The position numbers and the translations under genes are program-made. A DNA stretch of 64,000 nucleotides from Oscillospiraceae bacterium HV4-5-C5C (lineage in GTDB: Bacteria; Bacillota; Clostridia; Saccharofermentanales; Fastidiosipilaceae): positions 1-64,000 of the forward strand of contig JAAVLZ010000008.1 in the NCBI GenBank assembly GCA_012034405.1, in the 5' to 3' direction. The notes below the pieces were generated by a model that was given only the letters and a program-made list of their open reading frames with translations, made no database searches and was not told the origin of the DNA. This document shows, in pieces, positions 1-7,855 of the stretch (its first letter is position 1; each line of letters starts with the position of its first letter).

Positions 1-51
1 CGACCCGGGCCGATGTCGCTTGATTTCGTCGGGAATTTTATCATACGCCAT
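1..51 (-). CDS. 5' end of a gene cut by the window edge, possibly an IS transposase
   Basis: Seventeen codons run off the left edge, starting MAYDKIPDEIKRHRPGS. The start is well supported: a GGAGG stands seven bases upstream of the ATG on the minus strand. The opening resembles, from memory, the N-termini of IS1634/IS4-type DDE transposases, which often begin with a Lys/Arg-Pro-rich stretch before a GHYYVY-like motif. Too little is present to prove it. Its neighbours, an AT-rich ABC exporter and a PAS gene, would fit a mobile or acquired block. It could equally be any short basic protein. Confidence 0.45.
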   Translation of the reverse strand, partial: MAYDKIPDEIKRHRPGS

Positions 52-268
52 AAATGTGCCTCCAATCATATCGGCAATATCGGTACCAAATCTGTACCAA
101 AACCAAAAGCCGATGCGAAGGGTAAGCATCGGCCAAACATCAGTTTGTGCTGCTTTTACGGGGTTTTCGCTGAATCGAAATATGATTGTAACATTGATTC
201 TTAGCACATATCTCTAAATACCTGCATGATCGTGCCTAGGAGCAATTTTGGCACATCATCTCTGAGCA
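52..268. promoter_or_regulatory. Noncoding gap with a perfect 8-bp hairpin
   Basis: No gene is supported between the cut-off gene and the ABC exporter. The clearest structure is an inverted repeat, GCCGATGC at 109-116 and GCATCGGC at 126-133 with a 9-base loop. It lies in the 5' leader of the minus-strand gene at the edge. There is no T-run on either side, so it is not an ordinary terminator. Insertion sequences often carry such hairpins upstream of the transposase to block outside transcription or translation, which would fit here. Confidence 0.35.
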
Positions 269-1657
269 TTAATCTTCAACATGGTTGGAGGCAAGTTTAT
301 GAACAACTTCAATCACACAAAAATCTCTTGATACTTCATCAATAGTCTTGCTCAGTTTCCTGAAATTGTCCAAGTCAAGATTAGCGCTCCATTCATCCAA
401 CAATAAAACGGTAACGCCATCACTGCGTAAATTTGAAAAAATCTCATGAAGATTCTCGGAGGTTTTTTCACCAGCGGAAGCCTCTTTTTGCTCTAGGTCG
501 TTAAAGAAAAACATTTTAGATTTATTGGGCAATAAATAGGCTTTGTTTTTTAGATCCAATTTTAACTTTGCTAATACCGTAGTTTTGCCGGAACCATTAT
601 CTCCTGTTATTGTGTATCTCCCATTACTATAGTTGTTTGTGTGTATGAGTAAATCTTCAAAACCATTAAGCTTAAATCGACCATCTTTTGATGTGAGGTA
701 AATACTATTCCATGTTATTTTACCTGAAGTAGCGGGTCGCATTTCAAGCGAAAGATTCTCAGACAGCTGTCGTGTTCTCCTAATCTTATCATTTAAGTTT
801 ACAAATAGATTAATTGCATCACTCAAATATTGTACTGTCCCCAGTTGTCTAGGTGTCGTTGCAACTAATAGAGTAAGCAAAGCAATATCTCCGACTGCGT
901 CATAAAAAGAGAAGCCTATTACAACTAAAACGGGTGCTGCGCTAATTACTACCATACCGAAAGCAGAGAGGTCAAGCGTTAAATCAAGTTTTCGTGTTGC
1001 ATCAGCAGATTCACTACATTTTTTTCGAAAGCTGCTTTTCCATACAGATAAATTATGTACATTTCCTATAAGTATGGTATCCCAGCCAGGACTAAGCATT
1101 TGCATTAATCTACTTCTATTTTTTTGAGCAGCATCTGAACGTTTTTCCACCAAATGCTTCAAGCACAAAATACATATGACCGTTAGCGGGATGGCTAAAG
1201 CATAAGCGATTATCAAAGCCTTGTTTATTAGATAGCTAAGGATTAATACACTAAGTACGATGTTGAAAACTAAGTGGGCCATATCCTTGAGAAAATCATA
1301 GTCTTCATCAATTATCATCCAAGCTTCATGTGTAAAATACGCTTCTTCTTTCTCTCTTGAATTACTGCTAAAAAAGTGCTCAATTTGTCCTATTGTCTGA
1401 TCGGCAAATGTAATAATATAATCCTCATAGGTAATATATTTGGCTTTATTAAAAAAATAGTTCACCAAAGTGGTAGGTATGTAAACCACCGTCAATGAAA
1501 TACCATAAAGACACAGCCATAATATAAAACCAGAGCCTGTAGCAATGCTCTCACTCAGATTGGCTATTATAATGATCGAGACCGCAACTATCGATTGTTG
1601 TATAAAGGCAAAAAAAACACCGAGCGCCGTTGCATAATTAAGGAGCTTGACTTTCAT
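269..1657 (-). CDS. ABC exporter half-transporter with a compact ATPase domain
   Basis: The protein has 462 residues: a membrane domain with about five or six hydrophobic segments (roughly residues 8-32, 44-66, 125-170, 228-275) followed by a nucleotide-binding domain. Walker A is GDNGSGKTT (352-360), a signature-like SAGEKTS is at 394-400, Walker B is VTVLLLDEW (415-423), and a switch-type His lies at 453. Only about 34 residues separate Walker A from the signature, where ordinary ABC ATPases have about 90-100. The Q-loop and most of the helical subdomain are therefore missing or reduced. It belongs to the fused exporter type seen with peptide and bacteriocin export, but the substrate is unknown. 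Base composition is visibly AT-richer than the rest of the window. It follows the PAS gene by 27 bases on the same strand, so the two are probably co-transcribed. Confidence 0.75.
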   Translation of the reverse strand: MKVKLLNYATALGVFFAFIQQSIVAVSIIIIANLSESIATGSGFILWLCLYGISLTVVYIPTTLVNYFFNKAKYITYEDYIITFADQTIGQIEHFFSSNSREKEEAYFTHEAWMIIDEDYDFLKDMAHLVFNIVLSVLILSYLINKALIIAYALAIPLTVICILCLKHLVEKRSDAAQKNRSRLMQMLSPGWDTILIGNVHNLSVWKSSFRKKCSESADATRKLDLTLDLSAFGMVVISAAPVLVVIGFSFYDAVGDIALLTLLVATTPRQLGTVQYLSDAINLFVNLNDKIRRTRQLSENLSLEMRPATSGKITWNSIYLTSKDGRFKLNGFEDLLIHTNNYSNGRYTITGDNGSGKTTVLAKLKLDLKNKAYLLPNKSKMFFFNDLEQKEASAGEKTSENLHEIFSNLRSDGVTVLLLDEWSANLDLDNFRKLSKTIDEVSRDFCVIEVVHKLASNHVED

Positions 1658-1684
1658 GTTTCTATGTTCCTCTAATCATAGTTT

Positions 1685-1969
1685 TTATATCTTACGGAAT
1701 TTTCGAACTATTGTTATCTCATGATCGGGGACAGTTTTCCCTTGATCAAACGCCGAAAAATCTCGTTCAATATTGCGGCCGCTTTCAGCACTCAGATCCG
1801 CTATTTTTTGTCCGATTAAATCCTTTTTCAATTTGCCGCTGATTGAAGCCAGCGCTTGATTAAGTGCCACATGCTCTCCATTACGGTTCAGCAATACCAT
1901 CGCTACTGGCATGGATTCAAATAAAGCTTCTATGGTTATCTCTACCCCCATAATTGAAAAAACGTTCAT
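1685..1969 (-). CDS. Small stand-alone PAS-domain protein
   Basis: This is a 94-residue protein with a GGAAGGTG site five bases before the ATG. Residues about 10-75 read like the N-terminal half of a PAS fold: an AMVLLNRNGEHVALNQAL-type strand-helix segment and a KKDLIGQKIADL segment typical of PAS domains, ending in a basic tail. There is no kinase, cyclase or HTH domain attached. PAS domains bind small ligands or mediate protein contacts; here the ligand is unknown. It is the first gene of a two-gene unit with the ABC exporter downstream, so it may sense, carry or bind the exported compound. It could also be a truncated piece of a larger sensor. Confidence 0.6.
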   Translation of the reverse strand: MNVFSIMGVEITIEALFESMPVAMVLLNRNGEHVALNQALASISGKLKKDLIGQKIADLSAESGRNIERDFSAFDQGKTVPDHEITIVRKFRKI

Positions 1970-2290
1970 CTTGTCACCTTCCTGATGCTAATCACCCCGG
2001 CACAATACTAGAGCAAGTCGGGCTCAGGCAGGGCAACTATAGATATCAAACGATATCATGTTTCTTTTTCAAGAGTAAACTATATCAATCGCAGTAGCCG
2101 GTTAATGACTACATTATGCATAGTCAAATCGTAATTTACATGAGCGAAAACCGGAAATACATTGTCCTGGCAACGTGCTTAGCTATTCTTAAGATTTACC
2201 AAGCAGATCTCGGCTATAATAATGGACAGTTATGAAGGATTGTGATACAAATTCACTCCGACTTCAATGTGATAAGAAAGCGGTAATCTT
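1970..2290. promoter_or_regulatory. AT-rich divergent intergenic region
   Basis: These 321 bases separate the minus-strand PAS gene from the plus-strand glycosyltransferase, and no gene is seen. A consensus -10 box TATAAT is at 2215-2220, about 70 bases before the glycosyltransferase, but no good -35 precedes it. Two GATATC hexamers (2042-2047 and 2052-2057) spaced by four bases lie upstream of the PAS gene and could be a protein-binding site. No terminator is evident. Confidence 0.3.
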
Positions 2291-3304
2291 ATGAAAGTCC
2301 TGTCTGCCATTGTGCCTTGTTATAATTCTGCAGCCTACATGAGCCATTGTATTGACACGCTCTTGTCCGGCGGTGACGACATGGAAATCCTGATCATCAA
2401 TGACGGCTCATCAGATCAGACCGCGTTGATTGCGGATGCGTATGCCCAACAATATCCCCATATTATCCGGGCCATCCATCAGGAAAACGCGGGACACGGC
2501 GGTGCGATCAATACCGGTATCAGTCAGGCTCGTGGGCGCTACCTCAAGGTGGTAGACAGTGATGACTGGGTCAGCCCCGACGCCCTGCGGACAATCCTAA
2601 GGGAATTGGCAAGCTTGATCAAGCAAGAACCTGAAATTGATTTATTAATCAGCAATTATGTTTATGAAAAAGTTGGCGTTAAGCGCCACGTCATCCAGTA
2701 TGCCAATGCCTTACCTGAAAAACGGATTCTCAGCTGGGATCAAGTCGGGAATTTCCGTATTGGTCAGTACATTTTAATGCACTCAGTTATTTACCGGACT
2801 GAGTTGCTGCGCAGCTGCGGACTTAAACTACCTGAGCATACCTTTTATGTGGATAATCTCTTTGTATATGATCCGCTGCCCAGTGTTCGATCTTTGTATT
2901 ACCTGAATGTGGACTTGTATCATTATTATATCGGGCGAGCGGATCAATCTGTTCAGGAACGGACCATGATCCGTCGGATTGATCAGCAATTGAAAGTCAA
3001 CCGCATGATGCTGGAGCAGGTTAATCTGGACCAGGTGGAAAACCCCCATCTGCGGCGCTACATGCTGAATTATCTGGAAATTATCACCACCGTTTCCTCT
3101 ACACTGCTAATCATTTCCGGAACTCCGGAGGATTTAGCTAAAATGAAATCCCTGTGGTCGTTTATCCGACTGCAAGATCCCCGCCTTTACCGGAAAATGC
3201 GGTTTGGGGTCCTGGGTCAGGCTATCCACCTTCCCGGTCGGGCCGGCCGTCATCTGGTCCGGCTGGTCTACAAAATCAGTCGCAAAACTGTAGGGTTTAA
3301 CTAA
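2291..3304 (+). CDS. Family 2 glycosyltransferase
   Basis: The 337-residue protein has a GT-A fold. It opens with a VPCYNSAAYM segment (residues 8-17), then an NDGSSD nucleotide-binding turn (37-42) and the metal-binding DSDDW (89-93). Enzymes of this family transfer a sugar from a nucleotide-sugar donor onto a glycan, lipid or protein at the cytoplasmic face of the membrane. The acceptor cannot be predicted. The C-terminal third is basic and lacks strong transmembrane segments, so it is probably peripheral. The ribosome binding site is weak. It stands alone between the acquired-looking left block and a GNAT gene. Confidence 0.85.
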   Translation: MKVLSAIVPCYNSAAYMSHCIDTLLSGGDDMEILIINDGSSDQTALIADAYAQQYPHIIRAIHQENAGHGGAINTGISQARGRYLKVVDSDDWVSPDALRTILRELASLIKQEPEIDLLISNYVYEKVGVKRHVIQYANALPEKRILSWDQVGNFRIGQYILMHSVIYRTELLRSCGLKLPEHTFYVDNLFVYDPLPSVRSLYYLNVDLYHYYIGRADQSVQERTMIRRIDQQLKVNRMMLEQVNLDQVENPHLRRYMLNYLEIITTVSSTLLIISGTPEDLAKMKSLWSFIRLQDPRLYRKMRFGVLGQAIHLPGRAGRHLVRLVYKISRKTVGFN

Positions 3305-3423
3305 AAGATGCTGACCCTGAACCACGCTGTCAGATTCCCTGGGTTCCAGCTGCCAGCTTCGTCTCCTTTATATTAATTCAGCATAATAACCGGGCTTAGC
3401 TCAGCTCTTGAGGAGGTATGGTC

Positions 3424-3828
3424 ATGAATTCTTATCAGCTGACACTGGAGCCACCTGCGGCCTCAGACTATATACAACTGCGGGAGCAATGCGGCATGGG
3501 ATACAAGACCCTGGGGCATAGTCAACAAGCTTTACAGGGTTCTCTGCTGACAGTATCAGTTTATGATGCTGACAGCTTAATCGCTTTTGGGCGGATTGTC
3601 GGAGATGGCGCCATCACCTTTATGGTGAGTGACGTCATGACTGCTCCGGCTTACCGCCGACAGGGCCTGGCTGACCGAATTCTCACTGTAATGGACCGGT
3701 ATTTTGAGCACCACGCCAGTCAGGACAGCTTTATCGGGCTCATTGCCAATAAACCTGCGGATCAATTGTACGCCCGACATCATTTTACTTACCTGGGTCC
3801 GAATCGCTGTGGCATGCTGCGCCTGTAA
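3424..3828 (+). CDS. GNAT-family N-acetyltransferase
   Basis: The start at 3424 is chosen over the in-frame ATG at 3418 because AGGAGG (3411-3416) is seven bases from 3424 but only one base from 3418. The product has 134 residues. The acetyl-CoA pyrophosphate-binding motif A is visible as RRQGLA (residues 78-83), following the VMTAPAY strand. It is compact and single-domain, so it is probably a small-molecule or protein acetyltransferase of unknown acceptor. Close relatives are the short GNAT proteins found singly in many Bacillota genomes. Confidence 0.8.
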   Translation: MNSYQLTLEPPAASDYIQLREQCGMGYKTLGHSQQALQGSLLTVSVYDADSLIAFGRIVGDGAITFMVSDVMTAPAYRRQGLADRILTVMDRYFEHHASQDSFIGLIANKPADQLYARHHFTYLGPNRCGMLRL

Positions 3829-3907
3829 GTGGATAAAATGGGCTTCAGGCTATTTTAATATAAACAAGTGTCGGAAATGTTTAGGCACATATATCGTACT
3901 TTTTATA

Positions 3908-3936
3908 TTGACATGAAAGTAGCAATTCTTTATATT
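3908..3936 (+). promoter_or_regulatory. Sigma-A promoter for the alcohol dehydrogenase gene
   Basis: TTGACA at 3908-3913 and TATATT at 3931-3936 are separated by exactly 17 bases. The predicted start of transcription is about 70 bases before the dehydrogenase start codon. It is one of the best-matching promoters in the window. Confidence 0.75.
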
Positions 3937-4012
3937 TTATCCGTTATGAAATTAGCGCAGTGCCAAGGTTTTGGCTGCAGTTTTAACGAAACGGAAAATG
4001 AGGAGTAAAATC

Positions 4013-5086
4013 ATGAAAGCAGCTCGCTGGTATAACGTAAAGGATGTTCGAGTAGAAGAAGTTCCGGAACCTCAGGTAAAAGATGATGGGGTTAAAATCA
4101 AAATCAAATGGTGTGGTATTTGTGGCAGTGATCTCCATGAATACCTGGCCGGTCCGATTTTTATACCGGTAGGACAGCCTCATCCCCTCTCAGGTGAACA
4201 GGCACCTGTTATTATGGGACACGAATTTTCCGGGGAAGTTGTAGAAACCGGTAAAGATGTCACCAACGTCAAGCCGGGTGACCGGGTAGTCGTGGAACCC
4301 ATTTTAGCCTGCGGTACCTGCCCGGCCTGCAAGTCCGGCAAATACCACCTCTGCCCCAGTCTGGGGTTCCATGGACTGGCCGGTGGTGGCGGCGGATTTG
4401 CGGAGTATACGACCTTTGCGGCTCGTTTTGTTCACAAAATACCTGATTCACTGAGCTATGAAAAAGCGGCACTGATTGAGCCCATGTCAGTCGCGCTGCA
4501 TTCTCTTCAGGTCGGGCATTTTGAAATTGGTCAGTCCGCTATTGTGACCGGTGCCGGTCCCATTGGTCTGGCTACCGTGGAGTGCCTCAAAGCAGCCGGC
4601 GCCAAGCAGGTTATCATGATCCAGCGTAAGTCTATCCGGCAGGAGTACGCCTTAAGATCAGGCGCCGATGTCGTACTGGATCCCAATACCTGCGATGTTG
4701 TCAGTGAAATTCGCCGCTTGACCGGTGGTATCGGGGCAGATATGGCCTTTGAAACGACCGGTTCAGAGCAATGCTATCATCTGGCTTTGGATGCGCTTCG
4801 TTTTGATGCCACTCTGGTTGTCACCAGTATTTGGGAGGATGGCATTCAATTCAATCCGAATGCTATTGTCATGACAGAAAAAAAGATCGTCGGCAGTATC
4901 TGCTATAATAATGATTTTCCGGCGACCATTGCCATGATGTCGGATGGTCGGATCAAGGCAGATGGCTACATTACCAAACGAATTGCTTTGGATGATATTG
5001 TTACGGAAGGCTTTGACACGCTGACCGGTCCGGCCAAAAAGGCACAGGTTAAAATTATTGTAACGCCTGACTCGAGCTTGCTTTAA
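4013..5086 (+). CDS. Zinc-dependent (R,R)-butanediol dehydrogenase type alcohol dehydrogenase
   Basis: The start at 4013 has AGGAG seven bases upstream, and upstream in-frame ATGs lack such a site. The 357-residue medium-chain dehydrogenase shows catalytic-zinc residues C37 (in CGICGSDLHEY) and H70/E71 (GHEFSG). The structural-zinc cysteines are C100, C103, C106 and C114, and a GAGPIGLA nucleotide-binding turn follows. The insert with HPLSGEQAPVIMGHEF is characteristic of the 2,3-butanediol dehydrogenase branch, which reduces acetoin to 2,3-butanediol with NADH. Sorbitol or threonine dehydrogenase activity is a possible alternative. It is monocistronic, with its own promoter and a strong terminator. 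Confidence 0.85.
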   Translation: MKAARWYNVKDVRVEEVPEPQVKDDGVKIKIKWCGICGSDLHEYLAGPIFIPVGQPHPLSGEQAPVIMGHEFSGEVVETGKDVTNVKPGDRVVVEPILACGTCPACKSGKYHLCPSLGFHGLAGGGGGFAEYTTFAARFVHKIPDSLSYEKAALIEPMSVALHSLQVGHFEIGQSAIVTGAGPIGLATVECLKAAGAKQVIMIQRKSIRQEYALRSGADVVLDPNTCDVVSEIRRLTGGIGADMAFETTGSEQCYHLALDALRFDATLVVTSIWEDGIQFNPNAIVMTEKKIVGSICYNNDFPATIAMMSDGRIKADGYITKRIALDDIVTEGFDTLTGPAKKAQVKIIVTPDSSLL

Positions 5087-5119
5087 TATCTTTCGGTTTC
5101 CAGTTACAGACAGCTATCA

Positions 5120-5151
5120 GACAGTCGGCACGGTTGCGCCGGCTGTCTTTT
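5120..5151 (+). terminator. Rho-independent terminator after the butanediol dehydrogenase gene
   Basis: A 10-bp stem (5120-5129 with 5138-5147, one G-T pair) and an 8-base loop are followed by TTTT. It lies 34 bases after the stop codon. Confidence 0.8.
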
Positions 5152-5269
5152 GCATATATACATGTATTATGCATCACAATCAAATGAGTCCGCAGCTGCA
5201 CGGCCTGGTATATCAACTATTTATAGCTGAATCCGGGATCAATTTAGCTTGTTTTATGAATTCATCCAG

Positions 5270-5298
5270 TTGACGATTTATATTTATGCAATTATAAT
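5270..5298 (+). promoter_or_regulatory. Sigma-A promoter of the amino-acid transport operon
   Basis: TTGACG (5270-5275) and TATAAT (5293-5298) are separated by 17 bases. Transcription should start near 5305, giving a leader of about 87 bases before the binding-protein gene. Confidence 0.8.
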
Positions 5299-5315
5299 AA
5301 GCAGCATGAAACCGG

Positions 5316-5362
5316 GCGCCGGCTTCAGACCGCTGGACAGCCAGCGGAACCTGAGCCGGTGC
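5316..5362 (+). promoter_or_regulatory. Long structured leader hairpin of the amino-acid ABC operon
   Basis: Almost the whole leader folds into one long hairpin. The outer stem pairs 5316-5328 with 5351-5362 (12 pairs with one bulged T), and a perfect 7-bp inner stem CCGCTGG/CCAGCGG (5330-5336 and 5341-5347) has an ACAG loop. The two stems are joined by an A/AAC internal loop. There is no T-run after it, so it is not a simple terminator. It ends 29 bases before the start codon, just clear of the ribosome binding site. It does not match any riboswitch consensus I could recall. It may stabilise the mRNA or control translation. Confidence 0.55.
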
Positions 5363-5391
5363 TAATAGGGTGTTAATCCAGGAGGATAATC

Positions 5392-6270
5392 ATGAAAAAG
5401 AAAACATTGCTGGCTGGCCTAACGGCTGTTGCCATGACCTTGAGCCTGCTTGCCGGGTGCAGTTCCACTACTGCTGCAACCACGGCAGCTTCCACCAGTA
5501 AGGATAGCAGCACCACCGCCGCGGCTGAAACCAGTGAAAAAGCAGATGTCAGCACTACTGTCGCCGACTCTGTAGAAGGCACACCTACCCTTGACGCAAT
5601 TAAAGCCAGCGGCAAGCTGGTTATGCTGACCAACGCAACCTTTCCGCCTTTTGAAATGGTTGACGGCGACAAAGTCGTGGGCGTTGATGTAGAACTGGCC
5701 CAGCGCGTAGCGGATAAAATCGGGGTTGAGCTGGAAGTCCAGGACATGAATTTTGACCTGCTGACCAGTGCCCTGGCGGCTGGTAAGGGTGACATCATCG
5801 CCGCCGGCATGTCCATTACTCCGGAACGCCAGGAAGAAGTAGATTTTTCTACCCCTTATGTTGATACCAACCTGCTGATCATTGTTCCCAAGGATTCCAC
5901 CATCACCGGTCCGGATGACCTGACTGGCAAAACGATTGCGGTTCAGGAAACCACCACAAGTGACCTTTACGTAACGGACAATGTGGATAGCAAAGAAGTG
6001 CTTCGCTTTAAGAGTGCGGTCGAAGCCGGCAACGCTGTCATTACCGGCAAAGCTGATGCTGCGGTTATTGATGAAATGACCGGTCAGAATGTTGTGAACG
6101 CCAATCCGGATGATCTGACCATCACTGACGAATCACTGTCACATGAGCAATATGCCATGGCAGTTGCCAAGGGACAGGAAGATCTCCTGGCAGTGGTTAA
6201 TGAAGTTTTATCTGAAGCAGTAGAAAAAGACGACGTTAACACGCTGATCAGCAAATATATGGCTGAATAA
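5392..6270 (+). CDS. Amino-acid ABC transporter, substrate-binding lipoprotein
   Basis: The 292-residue protein has a lipoprotein signal peptide with lipobox LLAGC (lipidated C23), a Thr/Ser/Ala-rich linker, then a family 3 binding domain from about residue 60 (LVMLTNATFPPFEMVDGDKVVGVDVELAQRVADKIG). It should capture a polar amino acid or cystine outside the membrane and deliver it to the permease. The exact ligand is not readable from sequence. GGAGG sits six bases before the ATG. It is the first gene of a three-gene importer operon with the permease and ATPase downstream. Confidence 0.9.
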   Translation: MKKKTLLAGLTAVAMTLSLLAGCSSTTAATTAASTSKDSSTTAAAETSEKADVSTTVADSVEGTPTLDAIKASGKLVMLTNATFPPFEMVDGDKVVGVDVELAQRVADKIGVELEVQDMNFDLLTSALAAGKGDIIAAGMSITPERQEEVDFSTPYVDTNLLIIVPKDSTITGPDDLTGKTIAVQETTTSDLYVTDNVDSKEVLRFKSAVEAGNAVITGKADAAVIDEMTGQNVVNANPDDLTITDESLSHEQYAMAVAKGQEDLLAVVNEVLSEAVEKDDVNTLISKYMAE

Positions 6271-6301
6271 ATACTCAATCTATTAAATCCTACGCTAAAG
6301 G

Positions 6302-6328
6302 AAAGCCGGTTTGTCTGCAGCCGGCTTT
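6302..6328 (+). other. Intercistronic hairpin after the binding-protein gene
   Basis: AAAGCCGG (6302-6309) pairs perfectly with CCGGCTTT (6321-6328). No long T-run follows. Such hairpins behind binding-protein genes commonly protect the upstream message or reduce read-through into the permease gene. Confidence 0.5.
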
Positions 6329-6391
6329 ACGTGTATGATAAGCATATTGTGAATATAACGGCAGCAATAAAAAGGAGCAGGATGAAAGTAT

Positions 6392-7099
6392 ATGCGATTG
6401 TTTTTAGCGCAGTCCCTCTGGAGCGATTTTCAAAAATCTTTCATTGATAAAGACCGGTGGCTGATGTATCTGGACGGTCTGAAAATGACGCTTCTGCTGG
6501 CCCTGGTCGGCACCATTGTCGGTATCATCCTGGGCTTGCTGGTAGCGCTGATCAAGTATAGTTATAGTACACGCAAAAAAAATAAGCCCTGGTTGTCGCT
6601 ACTGAATTGGGTGGCTAACCTTTACACCACGGTCATCCGCGGCACCCCGGTAGTGGTACAGTTATTGATACTGTTCAGCTTATCCTTCATGCCGAACGGC
6701 GTGGTTGCTTCCTTTATAGGCTTTGGCGTCAATTCAGGCGCCTATGTGGCTGAGGTGTTCCGCAGCGGAATCAACTCCATTGATGTGGGCCAGATGGAGG
6801 CCGGCCGCTCTTTAGGCCTTTCCTCCCGTGCCACCATGCGGTATATCATTCTGCCACAGGCGATCAAAAACATTTTGCCCGCCTTATTTAACGAGTTCAT
6901 CGCTCTGGTCAAGGAGACATCTGTAGCCGGTTATATTGCGGTTAACGATCTGACCAAGGTTGCCGACCGTATCAAGGGCATTACCTTTGTCAATCTGCCT
7001 CTGTACATTGTAGCTCTGATGTATCTTTGTATTGTCTACCTGCTGACCTTAATCCAAAAACGTATAGAAGTGAGGTACTCCCGCAGTGATAGAAATTAA
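6392..7099 (+). CDS. Amino-acid ABC transporter, permease
   Basis: The 235-residue membrane protein of the HisM/GlnP type has about five transmembrane segments and the ATPase-coupling EAA-like loop ([24 protein letters not shown], residues about 131-155). It forms the membrane channel for the binding protein encoded upstream. The start is awkward: the only good ribosome site, AAGGAG at 6372-6377, lies 14 bases from this ATG. It is four bases from an out-of-frame ATG at 6382 that opens a 21-codon frame overlapping the permease start. Translation of the permease may therefore be reduced or coupled. Confidence 0.88.
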   Translation: MRLFLAQSLWSDFQKSFIDKDRWLMYLDGLKMTLLLALVGTIVGIILGLLVALIKYSYSTRKKNKPWLSLLNWVANLYTTVIRGTPVVVQLLILFSLSFMPNGVVASFIGFGVNSGAYVAEVFRSGINSIDVGQMEAGRSLGLSSRATMRYIILPQAIKNILPALFNEFIALVKETSVAGYIAVNDLTKVADRIKGITFVNLPLYIVALMYLCIVYLLTLIQKRIEVRYSRSDRN

Positions 7100-7808
7100 G
7101 CAATTATGCAAAAGCTATGGCGAGCTCAGAGTATTAAACCATATCAGCGAGGGCATTGAGCGCGGTGAAAAAGTAGCGGTGATCGGACCCTCCGGCTCTG
7201 GAAAAAGTACCTTTTTACGCTGTCTGAATCTGCTGGAAAAACCTGACTCCGGTGAAATATGGTTTAACGGAAAAGAAATTACCGCGACGGATATCGATAC
7301 CGATTCGGTGCGTCAGCATATGGGTATGGTATTTCAGCATTTTAATCTTTTCCCCCATCTGACGATCCGCCAGAACATAACCCTGGCACCGGTAAAGCTC
7401 AAAAAGCAATCTCAGTCAGCAGCTGATGAGCAGGCTACCCAGTTGCTGACCCGCATCGGTCTGATCGATAAAGCAGACACCTATCCCAATATGCTCTCTG
7501 GCGGCCAAAAACAGCGGGTGGCCATCGTCCGCGCCTTAGCCATGAATCCGGAAGTCATGTTGTTTGATGAACCGACCAGCGCCCTGGATCCGGAGATGAT
7601 CGGAGAAGTCCTGGATCTGATCCGGGATGTCGCGGATTCAGGTATGACCATGGTCATAGTTACCCATGAAATGAAATTCGCCCGGGAAGTCGCCTCACGG
7701 GTGTTATTTATGGATGAAGGAGAAATAAAGGAACAAAATGATCCGGCAAACTTATTTGACGCACCTAAAAATAAGCGTTTGCAGGATTTTTTATCCAAAG
7801 TTCTATGA
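7086..7808 (+). CDS. Amino-acid ABC transporter, ATP-binding protein
   Basis: The 240-residue ATPase of the GlnQ/HisP type has Walker [10 protein letters not shown] (34-42), the Q-loop in [10 protein letters not shown], signature LSGGQKQR, Walker [13 protein letters not shown] and the switch His in VTHEMKF. It powers uptake through the permease encoded immediately upstream. The start is a GTG overlapping the end of the permease gene by 14 bases, so the two are translationally coupled. It ends the operon. Confidence 0.92.
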   Translation: MIEIKQLCKSYGELRVLNHISEGIERGEKVAVIGPSGSGKSTFLRCLNLLEKPDSGEIWFNGKEITATDIDTDSVRQHMGMVFQHFNLFPHLTIRQNITLAPVKLKKQSQSAADEQATQLLTRIGLIDKADTYPNMLSGGQKQRVAIVRALAMNPEVMLFDEPTSALDPEMIGEVLDLIRDVADSGMTMVIVTHEMKFAREVASRVLFMDEGEIKEQNDPANLFDAPKNKRLQDFLSKVL

Positions 7809-7855
7809 GGCAGCTCTCAGGCTTACTCACCCGGGCTGAACGTGTGTCCTCAGGT

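Noticed and set aside
5316-5362. Possible known riboswitch (SAM, glycine, lysine, c-di-GMP, T-box, tetrahydrofolate) in the amino-acid operon leader.
   Set aside because: None of the conserved loop motifs of these classes is present; it is kept only as an unassigned hairpin.
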